64,000 bases of DNA, taken from an uncultured Rivibacter sp. (lineage in GTDB: Bacteria > Pseudomonadota > Gammaproteobacteria > Burkholderiales > Burkholderiaceae). Position numbers and translations under genes: made by a program. Where the stretch lies: positions 1-64,000 of the forward strand of contig CAMLLU010000014.1 in assembly GCA_946480925.1 (NCBI GenBank). Reading direction: 5' to 3'. The notes beneath the pieces were generated by a model. That model searched no databases and was not told where the DNA came from. It saw only the letters and a list, made by a program, of their open reading frames with translations. Positions 30,485 to 39,807 of the stretch are shown piece by piece; position 1 is the first letter of the stretch, and every line of letters starts with the position of its first letter.

Positions 30485-30623
30485 GGACGGTCGCTTGCTT
30501 GCGAACGAACATGGCTGCAACGCCTTGGCGAGACCGCTCCCCACAAAACCAGGTGAGCCACCGCCGGGCCGACAGCGTAGTCCACAGCATCCGGTGTTGT
30601 AACGAGGACGTGGGGCGGTGAGG

Positions 30624-31070
30624 CTACTTGGCGTCGGTCTCGCCGGACGCGATTGACTTGTTCAGCGCGTCGGCAAGACTCCAGCCGAGGTTCCACGCTC
30701 CGGCGTCCGCCGGCGCACCGTCGGACAGATTGTCCGTGTCGCTCGACATCTGGATGAGCCAGACCGGCTTGGTGCCAATCTCCTTGCCGTTGCGCACGAC
30801 CTTGATGACTTGAAGCGTGCCTGCGTTCACCGCAATCGGTGCGTGCTTCGGGCGAATGTGCTGGCTCGTGATGCTGATGGCGTGGTCAGCAGGCCAGCGC
30901 TTCAGGAAGAGCGCTTGGTCCAGGCGCTCCATGACGCCCTCGCAGGCTGCCTTCATCCTGTTGGCAGAAACGCATACCACCTGTGTTGCCGAGGGGCCGG
31001 CGACCGCGGGCAACGCGGCAAGCGACAGGGCAAGGAGAAGGAAGTTTCGGAGGTACGGCATAGGCGGCAT
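30624..31070 (-). CDS. Exported hypothetical protein
   Basis: A 148-residue protein with a clear signal peptide (PYLRNFLLLALSLAALPAVA, then GPSATQ) and a small secreted domain (VVCVSANRMKAACEGVMERL, ISITSQHIRPKHAP, VIKVVRNGKEIGTKPVWLIQ). Two cysteines in the mature part could form a disulphide. I know no family for it. The ATG at 31070 is chosen; 31061 is possible. It is divergent from the XRE regulator at 31158, and the shared upstream region has palindromes, so that regulator may control it. Confidence 0.55.
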   Translation of the reverse strand: MPPMPYLRNFLLLALSLAALPAVAGPSATQVVCVSANRMKAACEGVMERLDQALFLKRWPADHAISITSQHIRPKHAPIAVNAGTLQVIKVVRNGKEIGTKPVWLIQMSSDTDNLSDGAPADAGAWNLGWSLADALNKSIASGETDAK

Positions 31071-31094
31071 CGTCTCGCTTGTGCGAGCCGAGGT

Positions 31095-31128
31095 CTTTAG
31101 ATTGCTGTCAGTTGACACGTGTCTAAAG
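31095..31128. promoter_or_regulatory. Operator-like palindromes before the XRE gene
   Basis: CTTTAGA (31095-31101) and TCTAAAG (31122-31128) are perfect inverted arms. The perfect ten-base palindrome GACACGTGTC (31114-31123) lies inside and touches the right arm. They sit in the 87 bases between two divergent genes, one of which codes an HTH regulator, so autoregulation is likely. TTGACA at 31112-31117 could be a -35 box. Confidence 0.5.
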
Positions 31129-31157
31129 TGTACTGAGCCGAAACACTGCTGGCCACG

Positions 31158-31436
31158 ATGCGGCCCAGCAGGAACCCGGAATTAATCGACGCTCTGGCGA
31201 TAGAAATTAAGACGCGCCGGCTGGAGCTCGAGTACTCGCAAGAAGACTTGGCCGGGCACTGCGAGCTCGACCGGCCCTACATCTCACTGCTTGAAGTGGG
31301 CAGGAAACAGCCGACCGTGAGCGTGCTGTACCGCATCGCCATCGGCCTGAACCTGAGCTTCGAGGAGTTCGCTCGGCGCATCGAGCGGCGCTACAAGATG
31401 GTGCTCAGGGCGAAGAACCGGGCAGCTTCCGACTAG
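31158..31436 (+). CDS. XRE-family HTH regulator
   Basis: A 92-residue single-domain DNA-binding protein of the HTH_3 type: IKTRRLELEYSQEDLAGHCE, LDRPYISLLEVGRKQPTVS, VLYRIAIGLNLSFEEF. The helices are complete and a basic tail (RRYKMVLRAKNRA) follows. No effector domain is present, as in small phage- or toxin-antitoxin-type repressors. It is divergent from an exported protein gene and probably controls it and itself through the palindromes upstream. Confidence 0.9.
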   Translation: MRPSRNPELIDALAIEIKTRRLELEYSQEDLAGHCELDRPYISLLEVGRKQPTVSVLYRIAIGLNLSFEEFARRIERRYKMVLRAKNRAASD

Positions 31437-31784
31437 GGCGCCAAGCGCCACGCGCGTTGACCCTCTTCTCTGTCGCTGTGCGGCGAGGCGTCTGAAACCG
31501 CTCAAAGGCGTCCGCCGACGAAGGTTCGCAGGCAAAAGAAACCCCGGCGCGAGGCCGGGGTTGGCAAAGCTCGACGCTGTCATCACGCCGAAGCTCCTGC
31601 TCAGGGAGGAAAAGCAGGGTGGCATGAGCAAGTCGTGCCACGGCTCGAAGTGTATCAGCCTGTTCACTACAGGCAGCTGGACACATCTCACGGTCCAGGC
31701 GAAAGCGTAACGATGCGTTGCAACATGCCCCGCGTACACCCTTCGGAGGGGGGCGGGCCCTGTCGCGCATGGGACACTTCAACG
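31437..31784. other. Stretch without a supported gene; contains one hairpin
   Basis: No coding frame is convincing here. AACCCCGGC (31540-31548) and GCCGGGGTT (31554-31562) form a strong stem. Read on the minus strand it is followed by TCTTTTG, so it would terminate leftward transcription. On the plus strand it could attenuate transcription into the type VI cassette. Confidence 0.5.
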
Positions 31785-32723
31785 ATGCATTCGAAATCGC
31801 AAGCAATTACGCATTCGAGTAGTTGGAGTTTCGGCACCGTCGCGGCAATTCCACGGCATTCCGAGACGCTGCCGCATCCCGTCGCAGCGCGCAACGATGC
31901 GGCTTTGCTGCGAGTCGGCGATGCATTGAACAAGTCCGGACACGCGAACGGCCTCGCCAATCCGCTGCACTGCGAAGCGCAGTTGATGCGCGACATCCAG
32001 CACTTGCATGCCGGTCTCGCTGACCCTGCCGCAGCACCATGGGCCGACATGAACCGTGCGATGTACGCGGCCTGCTGCCTGGCCTTCCTGACCCGAGAGG
32101 GACCGGTGCTGCACGCGACAGACCCACTGGAAGCCACGCTTTACGCGGCTCCCGCCGGCACGCTGACCACTTCACAGTTCCAGCCGCCGCATCCGGCCTG
32201 CTACGTGCACTTCGGCCCCCGCTGGTCCGAGCAGGTCCGCGAGCGTCTCGGTCCCGCACTAGCGCTGACCGGCGTCGCGCCGGGGGACACACAAGTCAAC
32301 GGCTGCTACCTGCTGCAAACCCAGACGCACTGCGAGTCGTGCGGTCGCGACCAGCGCACGCTCGGCCTGTACATCGTGGTGGAGTTCAACGACCAGCCCG
32401 GTGCGTATGCGCTGACCGGCGGCGGTGAACTCGTCCTCCATGATGAAGACGCACCACTTGCCGAGACGCTGACACGCAAACTCGACTTCGGCGTACCAGG
32501 CGGCCTACTCGGTGAAGTCCCGTCCTTCACCGTCGGCCTGCTGGCCGGCCTCTTCGACTACATGCGCTCACCCGATGCTCGAGTGGTCGAGCATCGAGAC
32601 CGCAGTGAGCTCATGCCTCGGCTTCGACTTGTCGGTACGAAGAAGAGCGGCAAGCTGAGCCGGCGGCTGGAGCGCGCTTATGACTGGACCGAGGTCGGCC
32701 CCGTGGCCGCATGCCAATCATGA
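31785..32723 (+). CDS. Hypothetical protein, first gene of the type VI cargo cassette
   Basis: A 312-residue soluble protein with no domain I recognise. It has a CxxC pair in QTHCESCGRDQRTLGLYIVV, a region PPHPACYVHFGPRWSEQVRE and a basic tail (RLVGTKKSGKLSRRLERA). Its stop overlaps the start of the DUF4123 gene by an ATGA junction, so the two are translationally coupled and it probably serves the same system as a second chaperone, an adaptor or a regulator. The start is uncertain: the ATG at 31785 has no ribosome-binding site and earlier ATGs at 31713 and 31635 exist. Confidence 0.55.
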   Translation: MHSKSQAITHSSSWSFGTVAAIPRHSETLPHPVAARNDAALLRVGDALNKSGHANGLANPLHCEAQLMRDIQHLHAGLADPAAAPWADMNRAMYAACCLAFLTREGPVLHATDPLEATLYAAPAGTLTTSQFQPPHPACYVHFGPRWSEQVRERLGPALALTGVAPGDTQVNGCYLLQTQTHCESCGRDQRTLGLYIVVEFNDQPGAYALTGGGELVLHDEDAPLAETLTRKLDFGVPGGLLGEVPSFTVGLLAGLFDYMRSPDARVVEHRDRSELMPRLRLVGTKKSGKLSRRLERAYDWTEVGPVAACQS

Positions 32724-33700
32724 CGCTGGACCTCGCCTCGTTCCGTCGGCAGTTGCTCGCTGCCTTCCAAGCCGCGCGCGGCCGCCGGCCCAGTTCGAAC
32801 CTGTACCTCCTGTACGCGCCGGGCTACGACGACCCGCTCGGTCTGGCCAAAGCCGACGAGCCGCCCAAGCGAGTCACCGCGCTCGTTCCGTGGGCGCAGG
32901 GCGCGGGCTATGACAAGCAACACTTCCCACGCGTCATCGAGTTCGACTGCCGCCGCGTCGCCGCCTACCTGCTGGAGACCGACCCAGCCCTGGACGACCC
33001 GCTGCTGGAGGACACCATCACGAACGCCCACCATGACCTGTTGGCCGTTGCGCCGGAACCGGACGGCGAAGAAGGCACCGGCCGCAGCCTCTGCGGATGG
33101 CTGGCGAGCCCCGACAGCGCGGACACCATCGCACGTCGCTTCGCCAGCGCCGGCCAGCGCATGGACTGGACGCACGGCCGCCGTTACTGGCTGCGCTGGC
33201 ACGACCCGCGGACCATGGCCTTGCTGTGGCCGCAGATGACATCGGAGCAAAGAACCTCGCTGCTCGGCGAGCAGCTCACCTGGCTGGCATTCGATGCCGC
33301 CGGGCACTTGGTTGAGTTCTCGTCACCGTCCGCCAGCGATGCCGACGCGGTCGCTGACTCCCCGCAGCTGTCCATCACACGGCCGCAGTGGACTGCCGTT
33401 CATCACCTCGGCTTGGTGAACCACCTCGTCGAAACCTGGCGCGAGCAGCGCGGCGAGCCATTGCCACGCGATGCCACCGAAGCAGTGCACCGCGAAATCG
33501 TGCGCGCCGAAGCCTGGGGCCTGGACCGCCGCGACATGCAGGTCTTCGTGCTGATGGCGCTCGAGCTGCGGCACGGCTTCGAGAAGGATGCCGGCCTCCT
33601 GCAGGCCGTGAACGGCGCCGCGCGTAGCCCCGGCACGCTGGCCGACCGCATCGACGAACTGCCACCCGAATTCTGGGAGCGCTACGGCCCGAGCCCGTAG
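32720..33700 (+). CDS. DUF4123 protein, type VI effector chaperone
   Basis: A 326-residue protein with DUF4123-like features: an N-terminal strand-rich part (NLYLLYAPGYDDPLG, FDCRRVAAYLLETDPALDD), a GWL motif (SLCGWLASPDSADT) and YWLRWHDPRTMALLWPQM in the second half. DUF4123 (TAP/TEC) proteins load a specific effector on VgrG and are encoded directly before it. The neighbour that starts 44 bases after this stop is a VasX-like effector, so the order fits. The ATG at 32720 overlaps the previous stop; ATG 32711 is the alternative. No vgrG is seen in the window. Confidence 0.75.
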   Translation: MTLDLASFRRQLLAAFQAARGRRPSSNLYLLYAPGYDDPLGLAKADEPPKRVTALVPWAQGAGYDKQHFPRVIEFDCRRVAAYLLETDPALDDPLLEDTITNAHHDLLAVAPEPDGEEGTGRSLCGWLASPDSADTIARRFASAGQRMDWTHGRRYWLRWHDPRTMALLWPQMTSEQRTSLLGEQLTWLAFDAAGHLVEFSSPSASDADAVADSPQLSITRPQWTAVHHLGLVNHLVETWREQRGEPLPRDATEAVHREIVRAEAWGLDRRDMQVFVLMALELRHGFEKDAGLLQAVNGAARSPGTLADRIDELPPEFWERYGPSP

Positions 33701-33744
33701 ACCGCTCGCCTCCGCAAGACCAACAACATCTCAGGGACACAACA

Positions 33745-36700
33745 ATGACCTCACCCCAAGCCACCCGCCCGGTGGTGGCCGGCGGCAAGCCCGCCTACAT
33801 GATGAAGGCCGACTGCCAACGCTGCGGCCGCTTCGACTTCCCGCTCCTGCTGGTAACGGGCAGCGTGGTCGACGTGAAGCACCGTCAGGCGCTCAAGGAC
33901 GCCGGCTATTCCTTCCAGCCCGGCTTCGACGCCGCCTTCGGCAGCCTGCCGCGGCAAGCCACGCTGCCGGTCATCCGCCTGTTGCCCACCGGATTCGTGC
34001 ACGTCTTCTACGAGAAGCGCGGCGTCTGGGACATCTGGCAGAGTTTCAACGACGGCACCTACAAGAAGCTGCTCGAGCACGTCACGCCGGAGGAGTACGC
34101 CGGCAAGCGAGGGGTCGTGCGCGTCGAGGAGGACTCCGGCTCGGTGTGCCAGCGCGGTGCGGCCAACCTGCCCGCCGGCCTCATCACGCTCATCGGCGCC
34201 AGCAACCAGCCGGCCATCTGGCTGGCCTATGCGCAGCACAAGTGGACGCCGGAAGTTCTATCGGACTTCCACACCGACCGCCACGGCAAGCGTGCCGAGA
34301 CGATGACGCTCGTGCGGGCGCAGCCCTGGATGGACGGCGCCGGCTCCCCGGGCAAGGGCGTGCTGCCACTCAACGAGGAAGGGTTGTGCCACAACGTCGT
34401 GGAGTTCAACGACACGCCGGTGCCGCCGGGCGGCGAACGCTTCCATCCGCTGGCCGCGGTGTTTGCCGAAGCCGTCGTGCCGCTCAGCGCGGCCCGCTTC
34501 GGCCAGGCCAAGGCGATGGTCGAACGCGTGCGCACCATCGAGAAGACGGCCGGCGAGAAGGCCGAGGACAAAGCACTCATTGCCTACGTGCGCAACGACG
34601 TCGGTGTCGCCGACGAACACGCCGCCCTGGCGGCCGGGGTCCACGCGGCCTACACCGAGTGGACCGCTCTCGGCCCCAAGCGTGGCAGCCAACACGACCC
34701 CGACTGGGCCTGGAAGCACCAGTCCACGCTGCACGTGCGCTACGTGCAGGAATGGGCCAAGGCTGTCGCCAAGCACCAGGTCGAGCAGAAGGCCCAGCAG
34801 TGGCTCAACGGACCGCAGAACGCGCCCATTCCCCGCGAACGCTTCGAACGCGAGCAGGCCCAGGGCCTGTACCCGCCCGAGACCACCTGGCAGGCCATCA
34901 CCCGCATGGAGGGCGGCAAGGTCGTCGCGCACCCGCAGGGGCTGGGCCGCGTGGTGTATCACCTGGACCATGTGCAGAAGGCTTCCAAGTCCATGGGCGC
35001 CGACCAGGTCACCGGCCGCGCCGAGCGTTATCTCGGCAGCGTCAAGCTGGCTGAACTGGAGGCCTTCGAGAAGTCCCACGCCAGCCAGAACCGACAGTGG
35101 CAGGACCGCCTCGTCAGCCTGGAGACCGACCGCGTCGCTTGGCTGGAGGGCCTGCCGTTCGAGACCTGCATGCGCTACCAGTTCGACGAGCACAAGGCCT
35201 TCTGCGGTAAGAAGCGCACGCCGCAGGAAATCCGACTGCAGGTGCAGGAGGCGCTGGACCGGCTGGCCGCCACCGACCGTGCCTACGGCATGCCGGCACT
35301 GACGCCCATCATGCTGAAGCACGTCGCCAAGATGATGGGCAAGGACGAGAAGAACCCCACGCACTGGATTGCGAAGGCCCTCATCACCGAGTTCGACCTG
35401 CTCGACAAAATCTTCGGCGACGAACCCGACCACGGAATGCGCGCCGACCTGTACGATGGCGCCTTCGGCTCGCGCGACGGGTGGCAGGACTTCCGCGAAG
35501 GCTGGGAACTGGTGCGCGAAGGTGCTGCGCAGTTCAGCGCCAACCTGCTCAATGCCGCGCAGCAAGCCACCGCCACGATGATGGTGGCGGCGCTCGACGC
35601 CGAGAAGGCCAAGCGCTGGGGGCTTTCCGTCACGTTGGAGGATGCCACGCGCAAGCAGGTCATCTGGGTACGCGCCATGGCGCTGCAGGAGTTCCTGGCC
35701 ACCGACGTCAGGCACTACTTCGTCGGCGTGAAGTGGAAAGCCGGTGCATTCCTCGACGCTAGCATCGAGGCGCTGAAGTCGCCGATGTTCGAGCTGAAGT
35801 TCGACCACCACGGCGCACACGCGCAGCAGTCACGGGCGCGGGCATCGGCCAGTGCCCAGGCGCAATTGCGCAAGGTGCAGAAGCTGGCGGGCATGGACAA
35901 GGACATCACGGTGCCGCTGCTGATGGACGAGGCCACGCTGAGGAAGGCTGCTGGCCGTCGAACTGGCACCATGCTGCCGGTGGTCGGGCCGAACCTCGCG
36001 GGCTTGCCACAGGAGTTGCGTGAGTTGCCCGAGGAGTTTGCGCGCAGCGTGCTGAAGGAACAGGCGACGTTCAGGCAGGGTTGGACGAAGCGGTTCACTG
36101 AAGGCCTGGGGACCCACCGCCTGCCCGCGGGCGCGAGCGCCGGCGTCATCCTGATGCAGGGCTACGCGCTGCAGGCGGCCATCGACGACTTCAACAAGAA
36201 GGGCGGCGCTGAGCAGGTGGATGCGGCGGCTGCCATGGTCTCAGCTGCATTTGGCATCCTCGGCGCCGGCGTGGAGGTGGGGTATCTGCTGTCCATGCCA
36301 GCCACGGCGGTGACGCCGCACGCAGCGCAACTGGCATCGAAAGTGCCGCGGTACATCACGCTGCGGTTTGCGGCCGGGGTGTTGGCGGCGGCGGGGATGA
36401 CGTTGGATGCGGTCTCCGCGTTTGCAAAAGCGCGATTCAGGCAACAACAGGGGGACAAGGACGCGATGGTTGCCCACGCAACATCAGGTGTCCTGTACTT
36501 TGCCGGCGCCGTCGTCACAACCTACGGGGCATACCTGGGCTTTCGTTCTGCCCAACTTCTTCGGGTCGCTGCTCAGGGTGTGGTTCGGGTCGCGTTTGCA
36601 CCAGCGATGACGGCTACGGGTCTGGCCGGTCTGGGGATGACGCTGTTTGGCGTTGGCATGTTCCTATGGGTTGGCGGAGTGGCCATAGGCGTTGTGGCCA

Positions 36701-37206
36701 CCATGCTCGAAGACGACGAGTGCGAAGTCTTCTTGAAGCGCAGCTACTTCGGCAAGGGCGGCATTGACCAAGCACCGAAGTTCCCTGACCTGGAGAAGGA
36801 GATGCTGGCACTCGGCACGCTGGCGCGCGGCATCAAGGTTGAGCTCGAATGGAATGACGAGATGCTTGGCCCGGACGAGGTGAAGGCGAACATCACCTGC
36901 ATGGATTGGGACGCGAAGACACGTGGCCTCAGCTTCAAGGTCGAGGGATATGACGCCGTCAACGGCAAGCTCGTTGCCACGCTGGCGGATGGCGATGCCG
37001 TGCTGCCTGACAAGCCGGACCGGAACGATATGTACAAGGTGTCCATGGGCTACGCCATCAAGGACAAGGCCATCGCGGCGGTCAAGTTCAGCTTCACGCT
37101 GCTGGATGTCACCCATGCGGCGGCCATCAAGCAGCCTGGACGCTCCTGGTCCGAAACGAGAGCCACCCTGAAGCTCGCGCAGGACTTTGTGTGGATAAAG
37201 GACTGA
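33745..37206 (+). CDS. VasX/BTH_I2691-like type VI secretion effector
   Basis: An 1153-residue protein. The N-terminus has a CxxC (DCQRCGRFDFPLLL) and the VasX_N-type module PVIRLLPTGFVHVFYEKRGV followed by WDIWQSFNDGTYKKL. A long helical middle follows. The last third has several hydrophobic segments at about residues 828-990 (AAFGILGAGVEVGYLLSMPA, RFAAGVLAAAGMTLDAVSAF, YFAGAVVTTYGAYLGF, LAGLGMTLFGVGMFLWVGGV), which fits a membrane-inserting, pore-forming toxin. A soluble C-terminal domain of about 160 residues ends the chain. The DUF4123 chaperone precedes it and membrane proteins that could give immunity follow. Start: AGGGAC before ATG 33745. Confidence 0.75.
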   Translation: MTSPQATRPVVAGGKPAYMMKADCQRCGRFDFPLLLVTGSVVDVKHRQALKDAGYSFQPGFDAAFGSLPRQATLPVIRLLPTGFVHVFYEKRGVWDIWQSFNDGTYKKLLEHVTPEEYAGKRGVVRVEEDSGSVCQRGAANLPAGLITLIGASNQPAIWLAYAQHKWTPEVLSDFHTDRHGKRAETMTLVRAQPWMDGAGSPGKGVLPLNEEGLCHNVVEFNDTPVPPGGERFHPLAAVFAEAVVPLSAARFGQAKAMVERVRTIEKTAGEKAEDKALIAYVRNDVGVADEHAALAAGVHAAYTEWTALGPKRGSQHDPDWAWKHQSTLHVRYVQEWAKAVAKHQVEQKAQQWLNGPQNAPIPRERFEREQAQGLYPPETTWQAITRMEGGKVVAHPQGLGRVVYHLDHVQKASKSMGADQVTGRAERYLGSVKLAELEAFEKSHASQNRQWQDRLVSLETDRVAWLEGLPFETCMRYQFDEHKAFCGKKRTPQEIRLQVQEALDRLAATDRAYGMPALTPIMLKHVAKMMGKDEKNPTHWIAKALITEFDLLDKIFGDEPDHGMRADLYDGAFGSRDGWQDFREGWELVREGAAQFSANLLNAAQQATATMMVAALDAEKAKRWGLSVTLEDATRKQVIWVRAMALQEFLATDVRHYFVGVKWKAGAFLDASIEALKSPMFELKFDHHGAHAQQSRARASASAQAQLRKVQKLAGMDKDITVPLLMDEATLRKAAGRRTGTMLPVVGPNLAGLPQELRELPEEFARSVLKEQATFRQGWTKRFTEGLGTHRLPAGASAGVILMQGYALQAAIDDFNKKGGAEQVDAAAAMVSAAFGILGAGVEVGYLLSMPATAVTPHAAQLASKVPRYITLRFAAGVLAAAGMTLDAVSAFAKARFRQQQGDKDAMVAHATSGVLYFAGAVVTTYGAYLGFRSAQLLRVAAQGVVRVAFAPAMTATGLAGLGMTLFGVGMFLWVGGVAIGVVATMLEDDECEVFLKRSYFGKGGIDQAPKFPDLEKEMLALGTLARGIKVELEWNDEMLGPDEVKANITCMDWDAKTRGLSFKVEGYDAVNGKLVATLADGDAVLPDKPDRNDMYKVSMGYAIKDKAIAAVKFSFTLLDVTHAAAIKQPGRSWSETRATLKLAQDFVWIKD

Positions 37207-37208
37207 CC

Positions 37209-38300
37209 ATGTCGCCGGATGCTCAGACGGCGCCCGCCGACTACCTCATGCCGCCCAACGAGCGGCCGGCGGCGCTACTGCCCCCGTTGCACCACGCGGC
37301 CAGCGATGCGCCAAACAGCGGTGGCTCTGTTCGTGCGGTGTACGCCAACGGCATCGAGTTCATCGACCAGATGGCGACGATTGATGGGATGCTGGCGGGC
37401 TTCATGTGGAGTGCTGCGCTTGGATTCCTCTGGCTCTTTTTGTGGGGACTAGACGCAGGGTGGGATGCTTGGTTTCTTCACGCGTCTGTACTCTTCTGTG
37501 TCCTACTTGCTCTTGGAGTAGGTCGCGCCGACTCCGTCGGCTGGCGCTACCAACCTGTCCTATTCGACAAAGCCTCGCAGAAGGTCCACGTCTTTACCGA
37601 CATGGGTACCCCCTGGTGGGAAGTCTGGCGCCTCCTTGGCGGCACTCGATGCCGCATCGACAGCTTTGACTGGGCCTGCGCCCGTGGCGAGGTAGCCGAA
37701 GTGGTCGTCATGGGTGGCGCCAACCTGCCTCGCAAGGAATACGCGCTGACCGTAGCCATCACCGATGCACCTGGCAGCCGCGACGTCATCGCCCGCTTCG
37801 GCGTCGGCTTCACGGCCGGCTATGACGGCGGACAAACCCAGGTTGCGAGGTGGGAACACATCCGCCGCTACATGCGCGGCGAGGGCACTGCGCTCACGCC
37901 CGGCGACGAGCTGTACCCCGACGACAGCAAGGAGCATTGGATTGGCGCCTTCACCTCAGGCCAGCCGCTGCTCGGGCCAGGCAGCAAGGTGTGGTGGACC
38001 GGCGAGGGCCTGCACGGTGCTTGGTTCCTCACCATTCCATTCGGTCTCGCGTTCCTGGTCATCCTGCCGTTGACACTGCCGTACAGCCTCATCCGCTGGA
38101 CAGTGCGCCGATTCAAAGGAACACCGCGCTGGCCTGCCGACATCCTTGCTAGCGTGGGCGAACCCGTGGACCCGCAGAGCATGCAGCCAAAGCCCAATGC
38201 GCGCTACCTGGGGGACTACACCACTCCGACGCCGAAACTCACTTTGAAGCAGCGCCGAAAGCAGGCTGACCGCCAGAAACGAACGCGAGAGCAGGGATGA
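37209..38300 (+). CDS. DUF6708-like membrane protein, probable immunity protein
   Basis: A 363-residue membrane protein. Two membrane segments lie near residues 62-105 (AALGFLWLFLWGLDAGW, LHASVLFCVLLALGVG) and one near 270-295 (FLTIPFGLAFLVILPLTLPY). Between them is a soluble part with PVLFDKASQKVHVFTDMGTP and FDWACARGEVAEVVVM, which resembles DUF6708, a family found beside type VI effectors. The start, two bases after the effector stop with AAGGA upstream, shows tight coupling. Location and membrane topology suggest it protects the producer from the pore-forming effector; this is inference. Confidence 0.65.
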   Translation: MSPDAQTAPADYLMPPNERPAALLPPLHHAASDAPNSGGSVRAVYANGIEFIDQMATIDGMLAGFMWSAALGFLWLFLWGLDAGWDAWFLHASVLFCVLLALGVGRADSVGWRYQPVLFDKASQKVHVFTDMGTPWWEVWRLLGGTRCRIDSFDWACARGEVAEVVVMGGANLPRKEYALTVAITDAPGSRDVIARFGVGFTAGYDGGQTQVARWEHIRRYMRGEGTALTPGDELYPDDSKEHWIGAFTSGQPLLGPGSKVWWTGEGLHGAWFLTIPFGLAFLVILPLTLPYSLIRWTVRRFKGTPRWPADILASVGEPVDPQSMQPKPNARYLGDYTTPTPKLTLKQRRKQADRQKRTREQG

Positions 38301-39724
38301 AACGCCAAATCCTGTGCTGCGTGGCTACTACGTTGGCGCTGCTTTCATTGATGCTCATTGGTGTGGGTGCGTCAGCGAAAGCTGACAAGCAAGCGCCGCA
38401 GAAAGGGTACGAGGTGCTCGAAGCGGTCGCGCTGATTGACTACATGCACGTTTGGGGAATCGCCGAGCGCCCGTCAGTGCCCGTGGAGGTATACAAGCGC
38501 TACCAAGCCGCCATGACGCTGCTGGACAAGGCCGACCGAGAAGGCCGCAGAGAGGACTTCACCACAATCACACCCAAGGCCTTGGCCGTGTGGCGCGCTG
38601 CTCAGGAGGAGGCTGCACGGATAGATGCCGCGCCATGGATTCGTGGGCCGGGCGAAGCGCTGGTGCACGAGAGACTTGCCCCAATAGAACTGCCTGCTGG
38701 ATTCGACGTGCTGAGGTCCGATGCGCTACAGGGCACGGAGCCGGACAACTTGCTGCGTCGCCTACTCGACGATGGCGACTTTCTGGTTCGCTTCAATGAA
38801 AGGAAGACCTTCCTCAGCGTGAAGGTCAGGCCTACCGGGCCCATCAACGTCTATGCCCAGAGCCTCTCCGCCAACGAACTGCTGTCGTCACTGAAGTCGA
38901 GACTGCGCTCGGTCGCAGAGCGGGCACCTTCCACCGGTAACCCAACTTGGTTTCACGAAGAGCGGGTTCGCTGGGTCGCCGAGCCGACGTACGACGCCAA
39001 GCAAGGCAAGGCAGCATGGGCCTACACAACGGGAATGGTGACCTTCCTCACCTTCCCATCGTCGGAAGTGACCGAGGCGCACCTGCTGGGCATCGGTCAT
39101 GAGGCCATCGTCACTGCCTCGTACGTCGGGGTGACTGCCGAGAACGCCCGGCGCGTGCTTGCCGGCTTCGAGCCCTTTTGGTCGCGGGTCCAGTTTGCAG
39201 CAGGCCAAAGGCTGGCCGACAAGCCCGAGCACAGGACAGCCCACGCCGTCGCGCTCGGGTCGCTTGTGCTGGGAGACAAGCCAGGTCCGCCGCGCGGCGC
39301 CAAGCGGTTCATCTCGGGTGCCATGTCAAGGCAGTCCGCGTTGATGATTCAACTCTTCGTGGTCTGTCTCGTCTTTGTCTGCACGTTGATTTACGTGGTC
39401 TGGACGATTCAAGGAATCGGCTATCGGACACCTCGCCTACCAGGGGGCGTCGGAGCGAATTCTGACGCCGCCATCCCGTGGCCAAGTCGGGTGGTAGTGA
39501 CACGGAAACAGAAGAAGGCGGCTGCTGAGGCCAGACGGCGGGCGAGGCAGGAGTCGGAGACCGAGTCACGCGACAAGGAGGCAAGGACGCTTACCGAGAG
39601 GGTTGTTGCGGCAGCGGTTCATCTTCGAGTGAAGCTCCGGTCCGCCCTGGCCTATGTGCTGAATGGAAGCGCAGAGCGGCACGACGTACAAAGCACGCTT
39701 CGCCGCATTGGTCGAACGAAGTGA
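38297..39724 (+). CDS. Membrane-anchored protein of the type VI cassette (distantly DUF2167-like)
   Basis: A 475-residue protein with an N-terminal signal or anchor (CCVATTLALLSLMLIGVGAS), a large periplasmic part and a second membrane segment at about residues 350-372 (MIQLFVVCLVFVCTLIYVVW), then a basic cytoplasmic tail. The stretch ERVRWVAEPTYDAKQGKAAW with a following LLGIGHEAIVTASY recalls DUF2167 membrane proteins, but only weakly. It starts inside the previous stop (ATGA), so it belongs to the cassette. It may be a second immunity factor or assist the first. Confidence 0.6.
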   Translation: MKRQILCCVATTLALLSLMLIGVGASAKADKQAPQKGYEVLEAVALIDYMHVWGIAERPSVPVEVYKRYQAAMTLLDKADREGRREDFTTITPKALAVWRAAQEEAARIDAAPWIRGPGEALVHERLAPIELPAGFDVLRSDALQGTEPDNLLRRLLDDGDFLVRFNERKTFLSVKVRPTGPINVYAQSLSANELLSSLKSRLRSVAERAPSTGNPTWFHEERVRWVAEPTYDAKQGKAAWAYTTGMVTFLTFPSSEVTEAHLLGIGHEAIVTASYVGVTAENARRVLAGFEPFWSRVQFAAGQRLADKPEHRTAHAVALGSLVLGDKPGPPRGAKRFISGAMSRQSALMIQLFVVCLVFVCTLIYVVWTIQGIGYRTPRLPGGVGANSDAAIPWPSRVVVTRKQKKAAAEARRRARQESETESRDKEARTLTERVVAAAVHLRVKLRSALAYVLNGSAERHDVQSTLRRIGRTK

Positions 39725-39807
39725 GCAGCATGCGGCTCAAGGCGGAAGCGGCATGAGCTGAAAGTGCGAGAGCCAAGAAGCTTCGCCTCCCTAACCCTGA
39801 CCACCAA

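Noticed and set aside
31540..31562. Terminator for the XRE gene on the plus strand
   Set aside because: The T-run is on the minus-strand side only, so it would not end plus-strand transcription well.
34258..35820. 520-codon open frame on the minus strand
   Set aside because: Antisense to the type VI effector gene; no domain.
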